Assembly: GCF_029626155.1 (NCBI RefSeq)
Contig: NZ_JARUBL010000001.1
Span: 3,514,501-3,578,500 of the forward strand
DNA length: 64,000 bases
Direction of reading: 5' to 3'
From: Solwaraspora sp. WMMD1047
Lineage (GTDB): Bacteria; Actinomycetota; Actinomycetes; Mycobacteriales; Micromonosporaceae
Positions 17,700 through 26,518 of the stretch are shown here, in pieces (position 1 is the stretch's first letter; every line of letters begins with the position of its first letter). Position numbers and translations under genes: made by a program. The notes beneath the pieces were generated by a model that saw only the letters and a program-made list of their open reading frames with translations, was not told where the DNA came from and did no database searches.

Positions 17700-18736
17700 T
17701 GACGGGGAGGATCCCGAAGGAGACGCGACGGACCAAACGTCGGGACGAGCCGACAATGGCCGTGATCGCGCGCCTTGCCGGGGTCTCGGCGCCGACGGTG
17801 TCGCGGGTGCTCAACGGGCGGTCCGGAGTGGCGTCGGAGACCCGGCGCCAGGTCGAGGCGCTGCTGCGCGAGCACGGCTACCGGCGGCCCAACGCGCTGG
17901 AACCGGCGCCCAGCATCGAGGTCGTCTTCTACGGGCTCGAGGCGTACCTGGCCGTCTCGATCATGCGAGGCGTCGAGGGTGTGGTCCGGCACCGGGACAT
18001 GACGGTCGGCTTCACCGACGTCCTCAGCCGGACCGCGTCGGAACGGCCGTGGGCCGAGCAGCTGCTGGCACGCCGGCCGGTCGGGGTGATAGCGGCCCAC
18101 TCGTACTTCACCCCCGAAGAGCACGCCATGCTGATGGCCAGCGGCATTCCGCTGGTCGCCCTGGATCCGTCGGGGATACCGCCGGGCACCGTGCCCTCGG
18201 TCGGCGCGACCAACTGGAACGGTGGGGTGGCCGCCGCCCAGCACCTGCTCGAGCTCGGGCACCGCCGCATCGCGGTGATCGGCGGACCGGCCAAGTCGCT
18301 GATCGCCCGGGCCCGGTTGGAGGCGTGCCGGGCGGCCATGGACGCCGAGGGCGTGGTGCTCGACGAGCGGCTCGTCCGGACCGGGCGGTTCTTCTTCGAG
18401 GACGGCCTCGCCAGCGCCCGCGAGTTGCTGGCCCTGCCGGACCCGCCCACCGCGGTGCTCTGCGGCAACGACCTGCAGGCGCTCGGCGTCTACGAGGCGG
18501 CCCGGCAGATCGGTCTGCGCATCCCCGACGACCTCAGCGTGATCGGATTCGACGACCTGGACTGCTCCAACTGGTGCGGTCCGCCACTGACCACGGTGCG
18601 GCAGCCGTTCGAGGAGATGGCGGCCGCCGCCGCGCGGTTGATCCTCGCCTTCGCCGCCGGCGAGACCCCGCAGAGCCGCATCGAGCTGGCCACCACGCTC
18701 GTGGTGCGGGGCAGCACGGCTCCGCCGCGTCACTGA
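17699..18736 (+). CDS. LacI-family transcriptional regulator
   Basis: A 345-residue sugar-responsive repressor. The N-terminal HTH (about 19-48) reads MAVIARLAGVSAPTVSRVLN followed by GRSGVASETRRQVEALL, the LacI signature. A periplasmic-binding-like effector domain follows, with HLLELGHRRIAVIGGPAKS, PTAVLCGNDLQALGVYEAA and VIGFDDLDCSNWCGPPLTTV. A LacI-type operator lies between it and the secreted GH43 gene, so control of that hydrolase by a xylan- or arabinan-derived sugar is likely. The start is a leaderless GTG. Confidence 0.92.
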   Translation: MTGRIPKETRRTKRRDEPTMAVIARLAGVSAPTVSRVLNGRSGVASETRRQVEALLREHGYRRPNALEPAPSIEVVFYGLEAYLAVSIMRGVEGVVRHRDMTVGFTDVLSRTASERPWAEQLLARRPVGVIAAHSYFTPEEHAMLMASGIPLVALDPSGIPPGTVPSVGATNWNGGVAAAQHLLELGHRRIAVIGGPAKSLIARARLEACRAAMDAEGVVLDERLVRTGRFFFEDGLASARELLALPDPPTAVLCGNDLQALGVYEAARQIGLRIPDDLSVIGFDDLDCSNWCGPPLTTVRQPFEEMAAAAARLILAFAAGETPQSRIELATTLVVRGSTAPPRH

Positions 18737-18846
18737 AATCGTTTCGCCGGACTCCCCGTCCGGCCTCCGGTGCCGTTGCCGGGATCGTCGGGTCGACCTC
18801 CCTGGATCTGCCCCCTGAACAGCGGCGTTTGTGAGGGCTTGCGACC

Positions 18847-18858
18847 GGAAGCGTTTCC
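18847..18858. promoter_or_regulatory. LacI-type operator upstream of GH43 gene
   Basis: GGAAGCGTTTCC fits the LacI-family half-site pattern around a central CG (GGAA-n-CG-n-TTCC). It lies about 125 bases before the GH43 start and downstream of the LacI gene, so repression of the hydrolase is the simplest reading. Confidence 0.55.
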
Positions 18859-18981
18859 ATCGATACTTGCAACTGTTCCGGGCTGGGAGCGGCGGGGCGC
18901 CGGGCACGCCCCGATCAGTTGTCTGTTCGCGCTGGTCCGAGGTTCGCTCGGGCGGCGTCCCGCTGATTGATGAGGAATCCC

Positions 18982-21009
18982 GTGCGAAACTCTCGTCCCC
19001 GGCTCTGGCTCGCCGCGACCCTGGTCGCCGCCGTCAGCGCCACCACGGCGGTAACCGCCGTCTCCGCCCAGGCCGCCGGTTGCCGGGTCGGATACACCGT
19101 GACCAACCAGTGGCAGGGCGGCTTCGGCGCGAACGTCGAGGTCACCAACCTGGGCGACGCCATCAACGGCTGGCGGTTGACCTGGTCGTTCACCGCGGGT
19201 CAGACGATCACCCAGCTGTGGAACGGCACCGTCGCCCAGTCCGGGTCGGCGGTGACGGTGACGAACGCCAGTTACAACGGCACCATCGGCAGCGGCGGCA
19301 GCACCAGCTTCGGCTTCAACGGCGCCTGGACCGGGTCCAACCCCGTCCCCGCCAGCTTCGCCCTGAACGGGGTCACCTGCACCGGCACCGTCACCCCGAC
19401 CACCGGCGTGCCCCCCACGACCACACCGCCGCCCACCACGCCGCCCCCGACGACCCCGCCCCCCACCACGCCGCCGCCGACCACGCCGCCGCCGGGCCCG
19501 TGGCCGCCCTCGTCCACCTTCACCAACCCGGTGGTCTGGCAGGACTTCGCCGACCTGGACATCATCCGGGTCGGAGACACCTACTACTACTCGGCCTCCA
19601 ACATGCACTACTCGCCGGGTGCCCCGATCCTGCGCTCGTATGACCTGGTCAACTGGGAGTTCGCCGGCCACTCCGTGCCCCGGCTGGACTTCGGCAGCAA
19701 GTACGACCTGACCGGCGCCCGCGGCTACGTCCGCGGCACCTGGGCGTCGACCCTGAACTACCGGCCGAGCAACCGGACGTTCTACTGGGCCGGCTGCATC
19801 GACTTCGACAACACCTACATCTACACCGCGACCTCCGTCGAGGGTCCGTGGACCCGGCACGCCACGATCGACAACTGCTACTTCGACGCCGGACTGCTTG
19901 TCGACGACAACGACACCATGTACGTCGCGTACGGCAACACCACCATCAGCGTCGCCCAGCTCTCCGCCGACGGTCGGTCCCAGGTGCGGTCGCAGCAGGT
20001 CTTCAGCACGCCGTCGAACCCCGGCGTCCTGGAGGGTGCCCGGTTCTACAAGCGCAACGGCAGCTACTACATCTGGCTCACCCGACCGGCGAACGGCCAG
20101 TACGTGCTGAAGGCGAACAACCCCTTCGGGCCGTACGAGATGCGTCAGGTGCTGCTCGACCTGCCCGGCCCGATCAGCGGCGGCGGGGTGCCGCACCAGG
20201 GCGGGCTGGTGCAGACCCAGAACGGTGACTGGTACTACATGAGCTTCATCGACGCCTACCCGGGCGGTCGGGTGCCCGCGCTGGCTCCGGTCTCGTGGAC
20301 CGCGGACGGTTGGCCGGTGCTGCAGACGGTCAACGGCCGGTGGGGCGCCAACTACCCGTACCCGAACGTGCCGCGGCCGCCTCGGCAGGTCAAGCCGATG
20401 ACCGGCACCGACACCTTCGCCGGTAGCACCCTCGGCCCGCAGTGGGAGTGGAACCACAACCCGGACAACAGCCGGTGGTCGGTGAACAACGGGCTGCGGC
20501 TGCAGACCGCGACCGTCACCAATGACCTCTACTCGGCCCGCAACACGGTCACCCATCGGATCCAGGGACCCACCTCGACCGCCACCATCGAGTTGGACTA
20601 CTCCGCCATGCGCGACGGCGACCGCGCCGGACTGGCGATGCTGCGGCAGTCGTCGGCCTGGATCGGCCTCAGACGCGACGCCGGCACCACCCGGGTCGTG
20701 ATGACGAACAACCTCACCATGGACAGCAACTGGAACACCACCAGCACCGGCACTGAGGTGGCCAGCGCGAACGTCTCCGGCGGGCGGATCTGGCTGCGTA
20801 CCAACGCCGACATCCGGCCCGGCTCGGGACGGCAGGCGCGCTTCTCCTACAGCACCGACGGGGTCAACTTCACCACCCTCGGCCCCGCCTTCACCCTCAA
20901 CAACGCCTGGCAGTTCTTCATGGGCTACCGGTACGCCATCTTCAACTACGCGACCCAGGCGCTGGGCGGTGCCGTCACCGTCCGGCGGTTCGACCTGACC
21001 ACGCCATGA
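18982..21009 (+). CDS. Secreted CBM2-GH43 glycoside hydrolase
   Basis: A 675-residue exported polysaccharide hydrolase. Order: signal peptide (about 1-32, cleavage near VSAQA), CBM2 cellulose/xylan-binding module (about 33-132, with conserved terminal cysteines and Trp residues such as INGWRLTWSF), a (PPPTT) linker, a GH43 five-bladed propeller (about 175-470) and a C-terminal beta-sandwich of the GH43_C2/DUF1349 type. Likely catalytic acids are the Asp in DFADLDIIRV, the Asp in CYFDAGLLVDDND and the Glu in PGVLEGARFY. Beta-xylosidase or arabinofuranosidase is likely. GTG at 18982 is preferred over TTG 18967/ATG 18970 because GAGGAA sits five bases before it. Confidence 0.88.
   Translation: MRNSRPRLWLAATLVAAVSATTAVTAVSAQAAGCRVGYTVTNQWQGGFGANVEVTNLGDAINGWRLTWSFTAGQTITQLWNGTVAQSGSAVTVTNASYNGTIGSGGSTSFGFNGAWTGSNPVPASFALNGVTCTGTVTPTTGVPPTTTPPPTTPPPTTPPPTTPPPTTPPPGPWPPSSTFTNPVVWQDFADLDIIRVGDTYYYSASNMHYSPGAPILRSYDLVNWEFAGHSVPRLDFGSKYDLTGARGYVRGTWASTLNYRPSNRTFYWAGCIDFDNTYIYTATSVEGPWTRHATIDNCYFDAGLLVDDNDTMYVAYGNTTISVAQLSADGRSQVRSQQVFSTPSNPGVLEGARFYKRNGSYYIWLTRPANGQYVLKANNPFGPYEMRQVLLDLPGPISGGGVPHQGGLVQTQNGDWYYMSFIDAYPGGRVPALAPVSWTADGWPVLQTVNGRWGANYPYPNVPRPPRQVKPMTGTDTFAGSTLGPQWEWNHNPDNSRWSVNNGLRLQTATVTNDLYSARNTVTHRIQGPTSTATIELDYSAMRDGDRAGLAMLRQSSAWIGLRRDAGTTRVVMTNNLTMDSNWNTTSTGTEVASANVSGGRIWLRTNADIRPGSGRQARFSYSTDGVNFTTLGPAFTLNNAWQFFMGYRYAIFNYATQALGGAVTVRRFDLTTP
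19426..19485 (+). repeat. 15-bp tandem repeats coding the Pro-Thr linker
   Basis: Four 15-bp units, each coding PPPTT, form the flexible linker between CBM2 and GH43. Third-base differences between units show they are not a recent expansion. Not a CRISPR. Confidence 0.85.
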
Positions 21010-21048
21010 CCTGACCCCGGTGCCGGGCCGCGTGGGGCCCGCACCCCA

Positions 21049-21078
21049 TCGGGCGGCCCGCCTCGGCGGGCCGCCCGA
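21049..21078. terminator. 13-bp stem hairpin after GH43 gene
   Basis: TCGGGCGGCCCGC (21049-21061) pairs perfectly with GCGGGCCGCCCGA (21066-21078) around a CTCG loop, 40 bases after the GH43 stop. There is no T tract, as is common for actinobacterial terminators. Confidence 0.7.
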
Positions 21079-21152
21079 CCAAACCCCCCATCCGGTACGC
21101 GGGCAGCCCGACCGACCCGCTGCCGGTCGTTGCTCCGACCGGACCGAGTTGG

Positions 21153-21165
21153 CATGATGCGATCG
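21153..21165 (+). promoter_or_regulatory. -10 element for leaderless DinB gene
   Basis: CATGAT at 21153-21158, six bases, then GTG 21165. A possible -35 TTGCTC lies at 21130-21135, 17 bases upstream. Confidence 0.45.
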
Positions 21166-21677
21166 TGTCCTCCCCATCGGCGGCTTCCGCCGACAACGCC
21201 GTCGGGTATCCGGCCCAGCGACAGTTCGAGGCTTTCCTCGACGAGCACCGGGCGGCGCTCGGTGCCTGCCTGGACGGGCTGACCGAACAGGAGGCGCGTC
21301 GGTCCCTGGTCTCCTCCCGTACCACCCTGCTGGGTCTGGTGAAACACGCGACCTTCGTGGAGAAGGTCTGGTTCGACGAGGCGGTGACCGGCCGGCCGCG
21401 CTCGGAGATCGGCATCCCGGCCACCCCCGACGAGTCCTTCCTCCTCACCGCCGACGACACTGTCGACAGTGTCCGGCAGGCGCACCACGAGGCGTGCCGG
21501 GCGTCCCGCGCGGTGACCGCCGCGCTGGGACTGGACGACGTGCTTCCGGGCAACCGGCGTGGCCCGCTACCGTTGCGCTGGGTCTACCTGCACGTGCTGC
21601 GTGAGCTGGCCCAGCACTGCGGACACGCGGACATTCTGCGGGAGCAGGTGCTCGACAGCCGACGACCGGCACCCTGA
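21165..21677 (+). CDS. DinB/DUF664 family protein
   Basis: A 170-residue four-helix-bundle protein of the DinB/DUF664 group. LVSSRTTLLGLVKHATFVEK carries the first metal-binding His, and LRWVYLHVLRELAQHCGHAD holds the C-terminal His residues of the metal triad. Relatives are metal-dependent thiol transferases (bacillithiol/mycothiol dependent) or of unknown role; a mycothiol link would fit an actinomycete. The leaderless GTG is the only supported start. Confidence 0.87.
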   Translation: MSSPSAASADNAVGYPAQRQFEAFLDEHRAALGACLDGLTEQEARRSLVSSRTTLLGLVKHATFVEKVWFDEAVTGRPRSEIGIPATPDESFLLTADDTVDSVRQAHHEACRASRAVTAALGLDDVLPGNRRGPLPLRWVYLHVLRELAQHCGHADILREQVLDSRRPAP

Positions 21678-21699
21678 CCACCGGTCGCTTCCCGGGGGC

Positions 21700-22488
21700 T
21701 CACCGCCGAATGTCAGCCGGCGGCGGCAGCCGCACGGCGTGGCTGCCACCGTCGACCGCGAGCACGGTGCCGGTGGTGGCGCCGGCCAACGGACTGGCCA
21801 GGTAGCCGATCGCCGCGGCCACCTCGTCGGCGCTGACCAGCCGGCCGTTGGGCTGGCGGGACTGCAGCGTGGCCAGCTGCGCGTCCGGGTCGTCGACGGC
21901 GGCGAGCAGCCGGCGTACCCAGGGGGTGTCGGCCGTGCCGGGGTTGACGCAGCAGACCCGGATGCCTTCGGTGACGTGGTCGGCGGCCATCGCCAGGGTG
22001 AGGGCCTGAACCGCACCCTTGCTGGCGCTGTAGAGCACCCGCTGCGGCAGGCCGGTGTGCGAGCAGATCGACGCGGTGTTGACGATTGCCGCGTGCCGGG
22101 AGCGGCGCAGGTGCGGTAGGGCGGCCCGGCTGACCCGGGCGATGCCGACCACGTTCACGTCGAGCACCTCGTGCCACTGCTCGTCAGTGTTCTCCTCGAC
22201 CGTGCCGACCGCCCCGATGCCGGCGTTGTTCACGAGGATGTCGATGCCGCCGAGCCGCGCGACGACCGTCTCGATGGCGGCGCGGACCGCGGCGTCGTCG
22301 GTGACGTCCGCCGTGACGCCGAGCAGTGGTGCCGGCACCTCCGGCGGGTTCCGGTCCAGGCAGGCCACCTGGGCGCCCCGGGCGGCGAGGAACCGGGCGG
22401 TCGCCAGACCGATGCCGGATGCGCCACCGGTGACGACCGCCACCAGGCCGGCGAACTCGCCGCCGGGTACGGGTTCAACACTTGCCAC
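21700..22488 (-). CDS. SDR-family oxidoreductase
   Basis: A 262-residue classical short-chain dehydrogenase. The cofactor motif is VVTGGASGIGLATARFL, followed by ILVNNAGIGAVG, a catalytic Ser in AAIVNTASICS, and Tyr/Lys in RVLYSASKGAVQ, with the ending GATTGTVLAVDGGSHAV. The acidic residue after strand 2 (CLDRNPP) indicates NAD(H). Substrate unknown. GTG 22488 is preferred because GGAGGGA lies at the right distance; an ATG at 22521 has none. TAGGAT upstream is a candidate -10 giving a leader of about 28 bases. Confidence 0.87.
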   Translation of the reverse strand: MASVEPVPGGEFAGLVAVVTGGASGIGLATARFLAARGAQVACLDRNPPEVPAPLLGVTADVTDDAAVRAAIETVVARLGGIDILVNNAGIGAVGTVEENTDEQWHEVLDVNVVGIARVSRAALPHLRRSRHAAIVNTASICSHTGLPQRVLYSASKGAVQALTLAMAADHVTEGIRVCCVNPGTADTPWVRRLLAAVDDPDAQLATLQSRQPNGRLVSADEVAAAIGYLASPLAGATTGTVLAVDGGSHAVRLPPPADIRR

Positions 22489-22550
22489 GCGTGGCTCCCT
22501 CCGTCGGTAGTCGATCACCATCCTATGGCCGGGCGCCGGGGGAGTGCCGG

Positions 22551-23480
22551 TTACCGGTCGACGGTGTCGATCGGGGCCATCACCCGCAGCGCGTTGGCGT
22601 CCAGCCCGATCCGGATCGGAGTCTGACCGTGCACCTCGCCGTCGACCTCGACCGGCGCCGGCCGGTCGGTGCGCAGCAGCAGCTCCCCGGTGGCGAGGAA
22701 CGGTACGTCGGCAAGGGTGCGGCGGTGGCCGGTTGCCGCGTTGCGCGCCGTCGCGCGCAACAGGTCCCCGCGGCCCGGGCCCCCCACCGGATACGCGACG
22801 AGCAGTCGGTCGTCGGCGTTCGCGTCGGCGGTGATCGGGCGGCCGGCCTGGAAGCCGCCGTTGGCCACGTAGAGCTGGTGGGTGTGGAACATCCGGGTCT
22901 GCCCGTCGGATTCGACCGTGAACCGCACCGGCTGGTGGGTGGGGAGCAATCCGAGGGCGGTCACCGGGTAGGCGAGCCGGCCGGCGGCCCGCTTGAGCCG
23001 GGCCGGCGCCCGCAGCATCACCTCGGCCGACAGCCCGATGCCCACGTGATTGGCGAACGGCATCCCGCCGGCCAGCCCCAGATCGACGTCGACCACCTTG
23101 CCACCGGTCAGAGTCGCCACCGCCGCGTCCAGCCCGAGCGGGATGCCGACAGTGCGGGCGAAGTTGTTGGTGGTGCCGAGCGGCAGCAGACCGAGGGCGA
23201 TGTCGCGGTGCGCGAGCAGCCGGGCGGCGGCGCCGATCGTGCCGTCGCCACCGCCGGCGATCAGCAGGTCCGGAGCCAGGTCCGAGGCCCTGGCCAGGCT
23301 CGTCTCGAGCTCGCCCGGCCGGTCCACCGGGTACGCACCCAGCAGGGTGAAGCCGGCCGCGATCAGTCGGGACCGGGCGGCCGAGTAGAGCCGACGCCCC
23401 CGGCGGGACCGCGCGTTGACCACCAGGACGGCCCGCCTCCGCAGCCGGATCGCCTCGTCCAGCTCCGCTTTCGTGCGCAT
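22551..23480 (-). CDS. Diacylglycerol/lipid kinase family protein
   Basis: A 309-residue DagK-catalytic-domain protein (YegS/DgkB/sphingosine kinase type). ADDL-like ATP-binding elements are VLVVNARSRRGRR, the hallmark GGGDGT in LLIAGGGDGTIGAAARLL, and GLLPLGTTNNFARTVGIP. The C-terminal beta-sandwich is normal length. It probably phosphorylates a membrane lipid such as diacylglycerol or a phosphatidylinositol precursor. It ends about 60 bases upstream of the SDR gene on the same strand, but the SDR appears to have its own promoter. Confidence 0.88.
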   Translation of the reverse strand: MRTKAELDEAIRLRRRAVLVVNARSRRGRRLYSAARSRLIAAGFTLLGAYPVDRPGELETSLARASDLAPDLLIAGGGDGTIGAAARLLAHRDIALGLLPLGTTNNFARTVGIPLGLDAAVATLTGGKVVDVDLGLAGGMPFANHVGIGLSAEVMLRAPARLKRAAGRLAYPVTALGLLPTHQPVRFTVESDGQTRMFHTHQLYVANGGFQAGRPITADANADDRLLVAYPVGGPGRGDLLRATARNAATGHRRTLADVPFLATGELLLRTDRPAPVEVDGEVHGQTPIRIGLDANALRVMAPIDTVDR

Positions 23481-23526
23481 GGGCGCCGACCCTATCCCGG
23501 CTGACCCGCGCCTGGCTCGGGCGGGC

Positions 23527-24636
23527 TCAGGTCCGGTCGGCGAACCGGACCCGGTCCGCCGACGCGAGGGTGAGCAGGTAGTCGTCCGCCTCCGGGCTCC
23601 AGGCCAGCTCGACCACGCCGCTGGTGGCGGCGGCCTTGCAGAACTGCAGGAAGCTGCGGTAGCCGAGCTTCTTTTCGCTGAAGTCCGGCCGGGCCCGCCT
23701 GAGCTGGTTCTTCAGGCCGGACAACGCCACCGCGCCCTGGCCGCCGGCCAGGTCCTGCACCACCGAACGGAGCAGGCCGAACGCCACCTCCCGGTCGCCG
23801 TGCTCGGGCAGCGACACCTCGGGATCGCCCTTGGCGGGCCCGTCGGCCAGCTCGATCACGTTCTGGTCGGCCAGGTGGCGCAGCAGCTCGCCGAAGGTGC
23901 GGAACCCGTAGTCGGACTCGCTGAAGGTCGGGTCCTTGCGGAGCAGGGTGCGCTTGAGGGTGGAGGCGGTGACCGCGCCGCTGGAGCTGCCCTGCAGGCC
24001 GGCCACCGTCTGGGCCACCAGGACCGCTAGGGTGTCCACGTCGCGGGCCGGCTCGTCGGCCGGCGGCTGCGGTTCGGGCTCCGGCTCGACCCGCTGTTGC
24101 GGATGCCCGCCGCCGGTCCGGCTCACCGGGCGGTTGCGGCGACTGCGGGCCGCCGGCAGGTCGACGCCTTCCAGCCGGTCGTAGTAGAGGAACTCGTCGC
24201 AGGCGGGCGGCAGCAGCGCCGAGGTGGACTTCTCGACCCCGACGCCGATCACCCGCTTGTTCAGTTCGCGGAGCTTGTGGACCAGCGGGGTGAAGTCGCT
24301 GTCGCCGGTGCAGATCACGAAGGTGGAGATGTAGCCGCGCTCGAACGCCAGCTCGACCGCGTCGACGGCCATCTTGATGTCCGCGGCGTTCTTCCGGGTG
24401 GCGCCCATCCGCTGCGGGATCTCGATCAGCTCCACGTGCGAGCGGGTGAGCATCCGGCGGTCCTCGTCGAAGTAGGACCAGTCGGCGTAGGCCCGGCGGA
24501 CCACCACCCGGCCGCGCTCGGCCAGGGCGTCGGCGATCGGCCGCAGGTCGAAGGTCATCCCGCCGAGCTGGTCGCGGGCTCCCAGGGCGAGGTTCTCGTA
24601 GTCGAGGAACAGGGCGATGCGATCCTCTTGATCCAC
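23527..24636 (-). CDS. NYN domain protein with two OST-HTH/LOTUS domains
   Basis: A 369-residue protein. Residues about 5-160 are a NYN/PIN-like nuclease domain with the conserved acidic residues in IALFLDYENLALG, KNAADIKMAVDAVELA and FVICTGDSDFTPLVHKLREL. After a Pro/Glu linker come two OST-HTH (LOTUS) domains (about 225-285 and 300-360), each with the shape ALSGLKNQLRRARPDFSEKK-LGYRSFLQFC. NYN-LOTUS proteins are predicted RNA-binding ribonucleases, homologous to Limkain/LabA-type proteins. The GTG start is leaderless, six bases after TAGGCT (24648-24643). Confidence 0.9.
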   Translation of the reverse strand: MDQEDRIALFLDYENLALGARDQLGGMTFDLRPIADALAERGRVVVRRAYADWSYFDEDRRMLTRSHVELIEIPQRMGATRKNAADIKMAVDAVELAFERGYISTFVICTGDSDFTPLVHKLRELNKRVIGVGVEKSTSALLPPACDEFLYYDRLEGVDLPAARSRRNRPVSRTGGGHPQQRVEPEPEPQPPADEPARDVDTLAVLVAQTVAGLQGSSSGAVTASTLKRTLLRKDPTFSESDYGFRTFGELLRHLADQNVIELADGPAKGDPEVSLPEHGDREVAFGLLRSVVQDLAGGQGAVALSGLKNQLRRARPDFSEKKLGYRSFLQFCKAAATSGVVELAWSPEADDYLLTLASADRVRFADRT

Positions 24637-24648
24637 GCCGACAGCCTA
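24637..24648 (-). promoter_or_regulatory. -10 element for leaderless NYN-LOTUS gene
   Basis: TAGGCT reads on the minus strand at 24648-24643, followed by GTCGGC and the GTG start at 24636. Confidence 0.45.
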
Positions 24649-25386
24649 CGCCCGGTGATCCGTCCCGCCGCGCAACCGTGGTCCTCCGGCGCCGCCGGCC
24701 TCGCTCTCGGCCCGCCGGGCCAGCCCGTCGAGGATCAGGTCGAGCCCGAAGTCGAACTGGGCGCCGAAGTCGTAGCCGGGTCGCATCACGTGCTCGGTCG
24801 CCATCTCGACCAGATGCGGGTACTGGCCGGTGGCGAACCGTTGCACGATCGAGTCGGCGACGTCGGCCACCGAGTCCGGCTCGAACGGCAGGGCCGCCTC
24901 CTGCAGCGCGAAGCCGTAGACGTAACTGTCCAGCACGGTGTAGGCGTGCGCGGTGAGCGGTACCGAGAAGCCGGCCGCGCGCAGCGTGCCGATGATCGCG
25001 TCGTGGTGCCGCAGGGTGGCGGGGCCGGGGGAGGTGCGGGAATCCAGCAGCGGGGTCGCCCACGGGTGTCGCCGCAGGACCCGCCGGGCCGAGTGCGCCT
25101 GCCGGCTCAGCTCCACCCGCCAGTCGCCCCCGATCCTCGGCAGTTCGATCTCGGCGAAGACGAGGTCGACGATGCCGTCGAGGATCTCCTCCTTGTTGGC
25201 GACGTGATGGTAGACGGCCATCGGTTTGACGCCCAGCTCGGTGGCGAGCGAGCGGATCGTCAGGGCTGCGATTCCACCGGAGTCGGCGACCGCGACGGCT
25301 CCCCGCAGCACCCGTTCCCGGCTGAGCGCCGCCCGCGCCGCCGGACCGTCGCTGGATGTTTCCGTCATCTCCGCCCCCTGACCCAT
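24646..25386 (-). CDS. TetR/AcrR-family repressor
   Basis: A 246-residue repressor with an N-terminal HTH (about 22-68: [19 protein letters not shown] then [20 protein letters not shown]) and a TetR_C-like ligand domain ([20 protein letters not shown]). The ATG at 25386 lies six bases after TACGGT, which is embedded in one of two palindromes, so the message is probably leaderless and self-repressed; an internal ATG at 25368 with a GC-rich SD is the alternative. It is divergent from an oxidoreductase gene, the likely target. Confidence 0.88.
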   Translation of the reverse strand: MGQGAEMTETSSDGPAARAALSRERVLRGAVAVADSGGIAALTIRSLATELGVKPMAVYHHVANKEEILDGIVDLVFAEIELPRIGGDWRVELSRQAHSARRVLRRHPWATPLLDSRTSPGPATLRHHDAIIGTLRAAGFSVPLTAHAYTVLDSYVYGFALQEAALPFEPDSVADVADSIVQRFATGQYPHLVEMATEHVMRPGYDFGAQFDFGLDLILDGLARRAESEAGGAGGPRLRGGTDHRA

Positions 25387-25393
25387 AGCTTCA

Positions 25394-25408
25394 CCGTACT
25401 TTGTACGG
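25394..25408. promoter_or_regulatory. TetR operator 1
   Basis: CCGTAC-TTT-GTACGG is a perfect inverted repeat overlapping the -10 of the TetR gene (TACGGT, minus strand 25398-25393). Confidence 0.65.
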
Positions 25409-25414
25409 TACCTT

Positions 25415-25427
25415 CGTACTTAGTACG
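25415..25427. promoter_or_regulatory. TetR operator 2
   Basis: CGTACT-T-AGTACG is a second perfect repeat, 21 bases centre-to-centre from the first, or two helical turns, overlapping the probable rightward promoter (TTGTAC 25402-25407 and TACGGT 25424-25429). Confidence 0.65.
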
Positions 25428-25468
25428 GTGGGGTTCGACCCGCCGGTTGACGAAGACGAGGAACGGCG

Positions 25469-26509
25469 ATGGAAGCTGACGGCGCTCGCACCGCGAGCCA
25501 GGGCGCGGCGGGCGGCGGAGCTGACCCGGGCACCACCATGCGGGCGATCATCCGGGACCGGTACGGCCCCGCCGACGTCCTGCGACTGGCCGACATCGAA
25601 CGGCCGGTGGCCGGCGACCGCGAGGTGCTGCTCCGGGTCCGGGCGGCCGGACTGGACCGGGGCACCTGGCACCAGATGACCGGACTGCCGTACCTGATGC
25701 GGCTCGGCACCGGAACGCGCCGGCCGCGCAACCTGGTACCCGGCCTGGACGTCGCCGGCGCGGTGGTCGCCGTCGGCCCGGCGGTGACCGGATTCGCCGT
25801 CGGCCACGAGGTGTTCGGGACCGCCCGGGGCTCGTTCGCCGAGTACGCCGTGGCGAAGCCGGAGAAGCTGGCCCACCGGCCGCCTGGGCTCGCCGTCGAA
25901 CAGGCCGCCGTGCTGCCGGTCTCCGGCGTCACCGCGCTGCGGGCGCTCATCGACGTCGGCCGGGTCGCCGCCGGGCAACAGGTGCTGATCACCGGCGCGT
26001 CCGGTGGCGTCGGCAGCTACGCGGTGCAACTGGCCAAGGCGTCCGGGGCCGAGGTGACCGCGGTCTGCGGTCCCGGCAAGGACGATCTGGTCCGGTCGCT
26101 CGGTGCCGACCACGTCCTCGACTACACCCGCGAGGACTTCGCCGCCACCGGCCGCCGCTACCACCTGATCCTCGACATCGCCGGCAATCCCGGCGTGCGC
26201 CGGCTACGCCGCGCGCTGACCCCCGGCGGCACGGCCGTCATCGTCGGCGGCGAGGGCGACGGCAGCCTCACCGGCGGTCTCGACCGGCAACTGCGGGCGC
26301 TGCTGGTGTCCCCGTTCGTCAGCCAGCGGCTGACCCTCGCCATCTCGGTCGAGCGCTCCGCCGACCTGCGTCGGCTCCTCGGTTTCGTCGAGGCGGGGCA
26401 GCTGACCCCGAGCATCGGCGCGAGCTACCCGCTGGACCGGGCGCCGGAGGCGATGCGCCACCTGGTGGCCGGCGCGGCCCGCGGCAAGACCGTCATCACC
26501 GTAGGTTAG
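25469..26509 (+). CDS. Zinc-independent MDR alcohol dehydrogenase/quinone oxidoreductase
   Basis: A 346-residue medium-chain dehydrogenase/reductase of the quinone-reductase group. GROES-like N-terminal fold with NLVPGLDVAGAVVAVGPAVT, then the NAD(P)H Rossmann motif VLITGASGGVGSYAVQLAKA and a C-terminal PLDRAPEAMRHLVAGAARGK. Zinc ligands are absent. It is probably a detoxifying reductase induced when the divergent TetR protein releases the operators. GAGGAA precedes the ATG. Confidence 0.88.
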   Translation: MEADGARTASQGAAGGGADPGTTMRAIIRDRYGPADVLRLADIERPVAGDREVLLRVRAAGLDRGTWHQMTGLPYLMRLGTGTRRPRNLVPGLDVAGAVVAVGPAVTGFAVGHEVFGTARGSFAEYAVAKPEKLAHRPPGLAVEQAAVLPVSGVTALRALIDVGRVAAGQQVLITGASGGVGSYAVQLAKASGAEVTAVCGPGKDDLVRSLGADHVLDYTREDFAATGRRYHLILDIAGNPGVRRLRRALTPGGTAVIVGGEGDGSLTGGLDRQLRALLVSPFVSQRLTLAISVERSADLRRLLGFVEAGQLTPSIGASYPLDRAPEAMRHLVAGAARGKTVITVG

Positions 26510-26518
26510 GGAGAACCG

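Noticed and set aside
19426-19485. Tandem 15-bp repeats as a possible CRISPR or minisatellite
   Set aside because: They are in frame, code for a Pro-Thr linker, have no spacers and vary at third positions.
18730-21177. 815-residue frame opposite the GH43 gene
   Set aside because: It is antisense to the CBM2-GH43 gene with intact motifs and shows only Gly/Arg/Val repeats derived from the opposite strand's PT linker.
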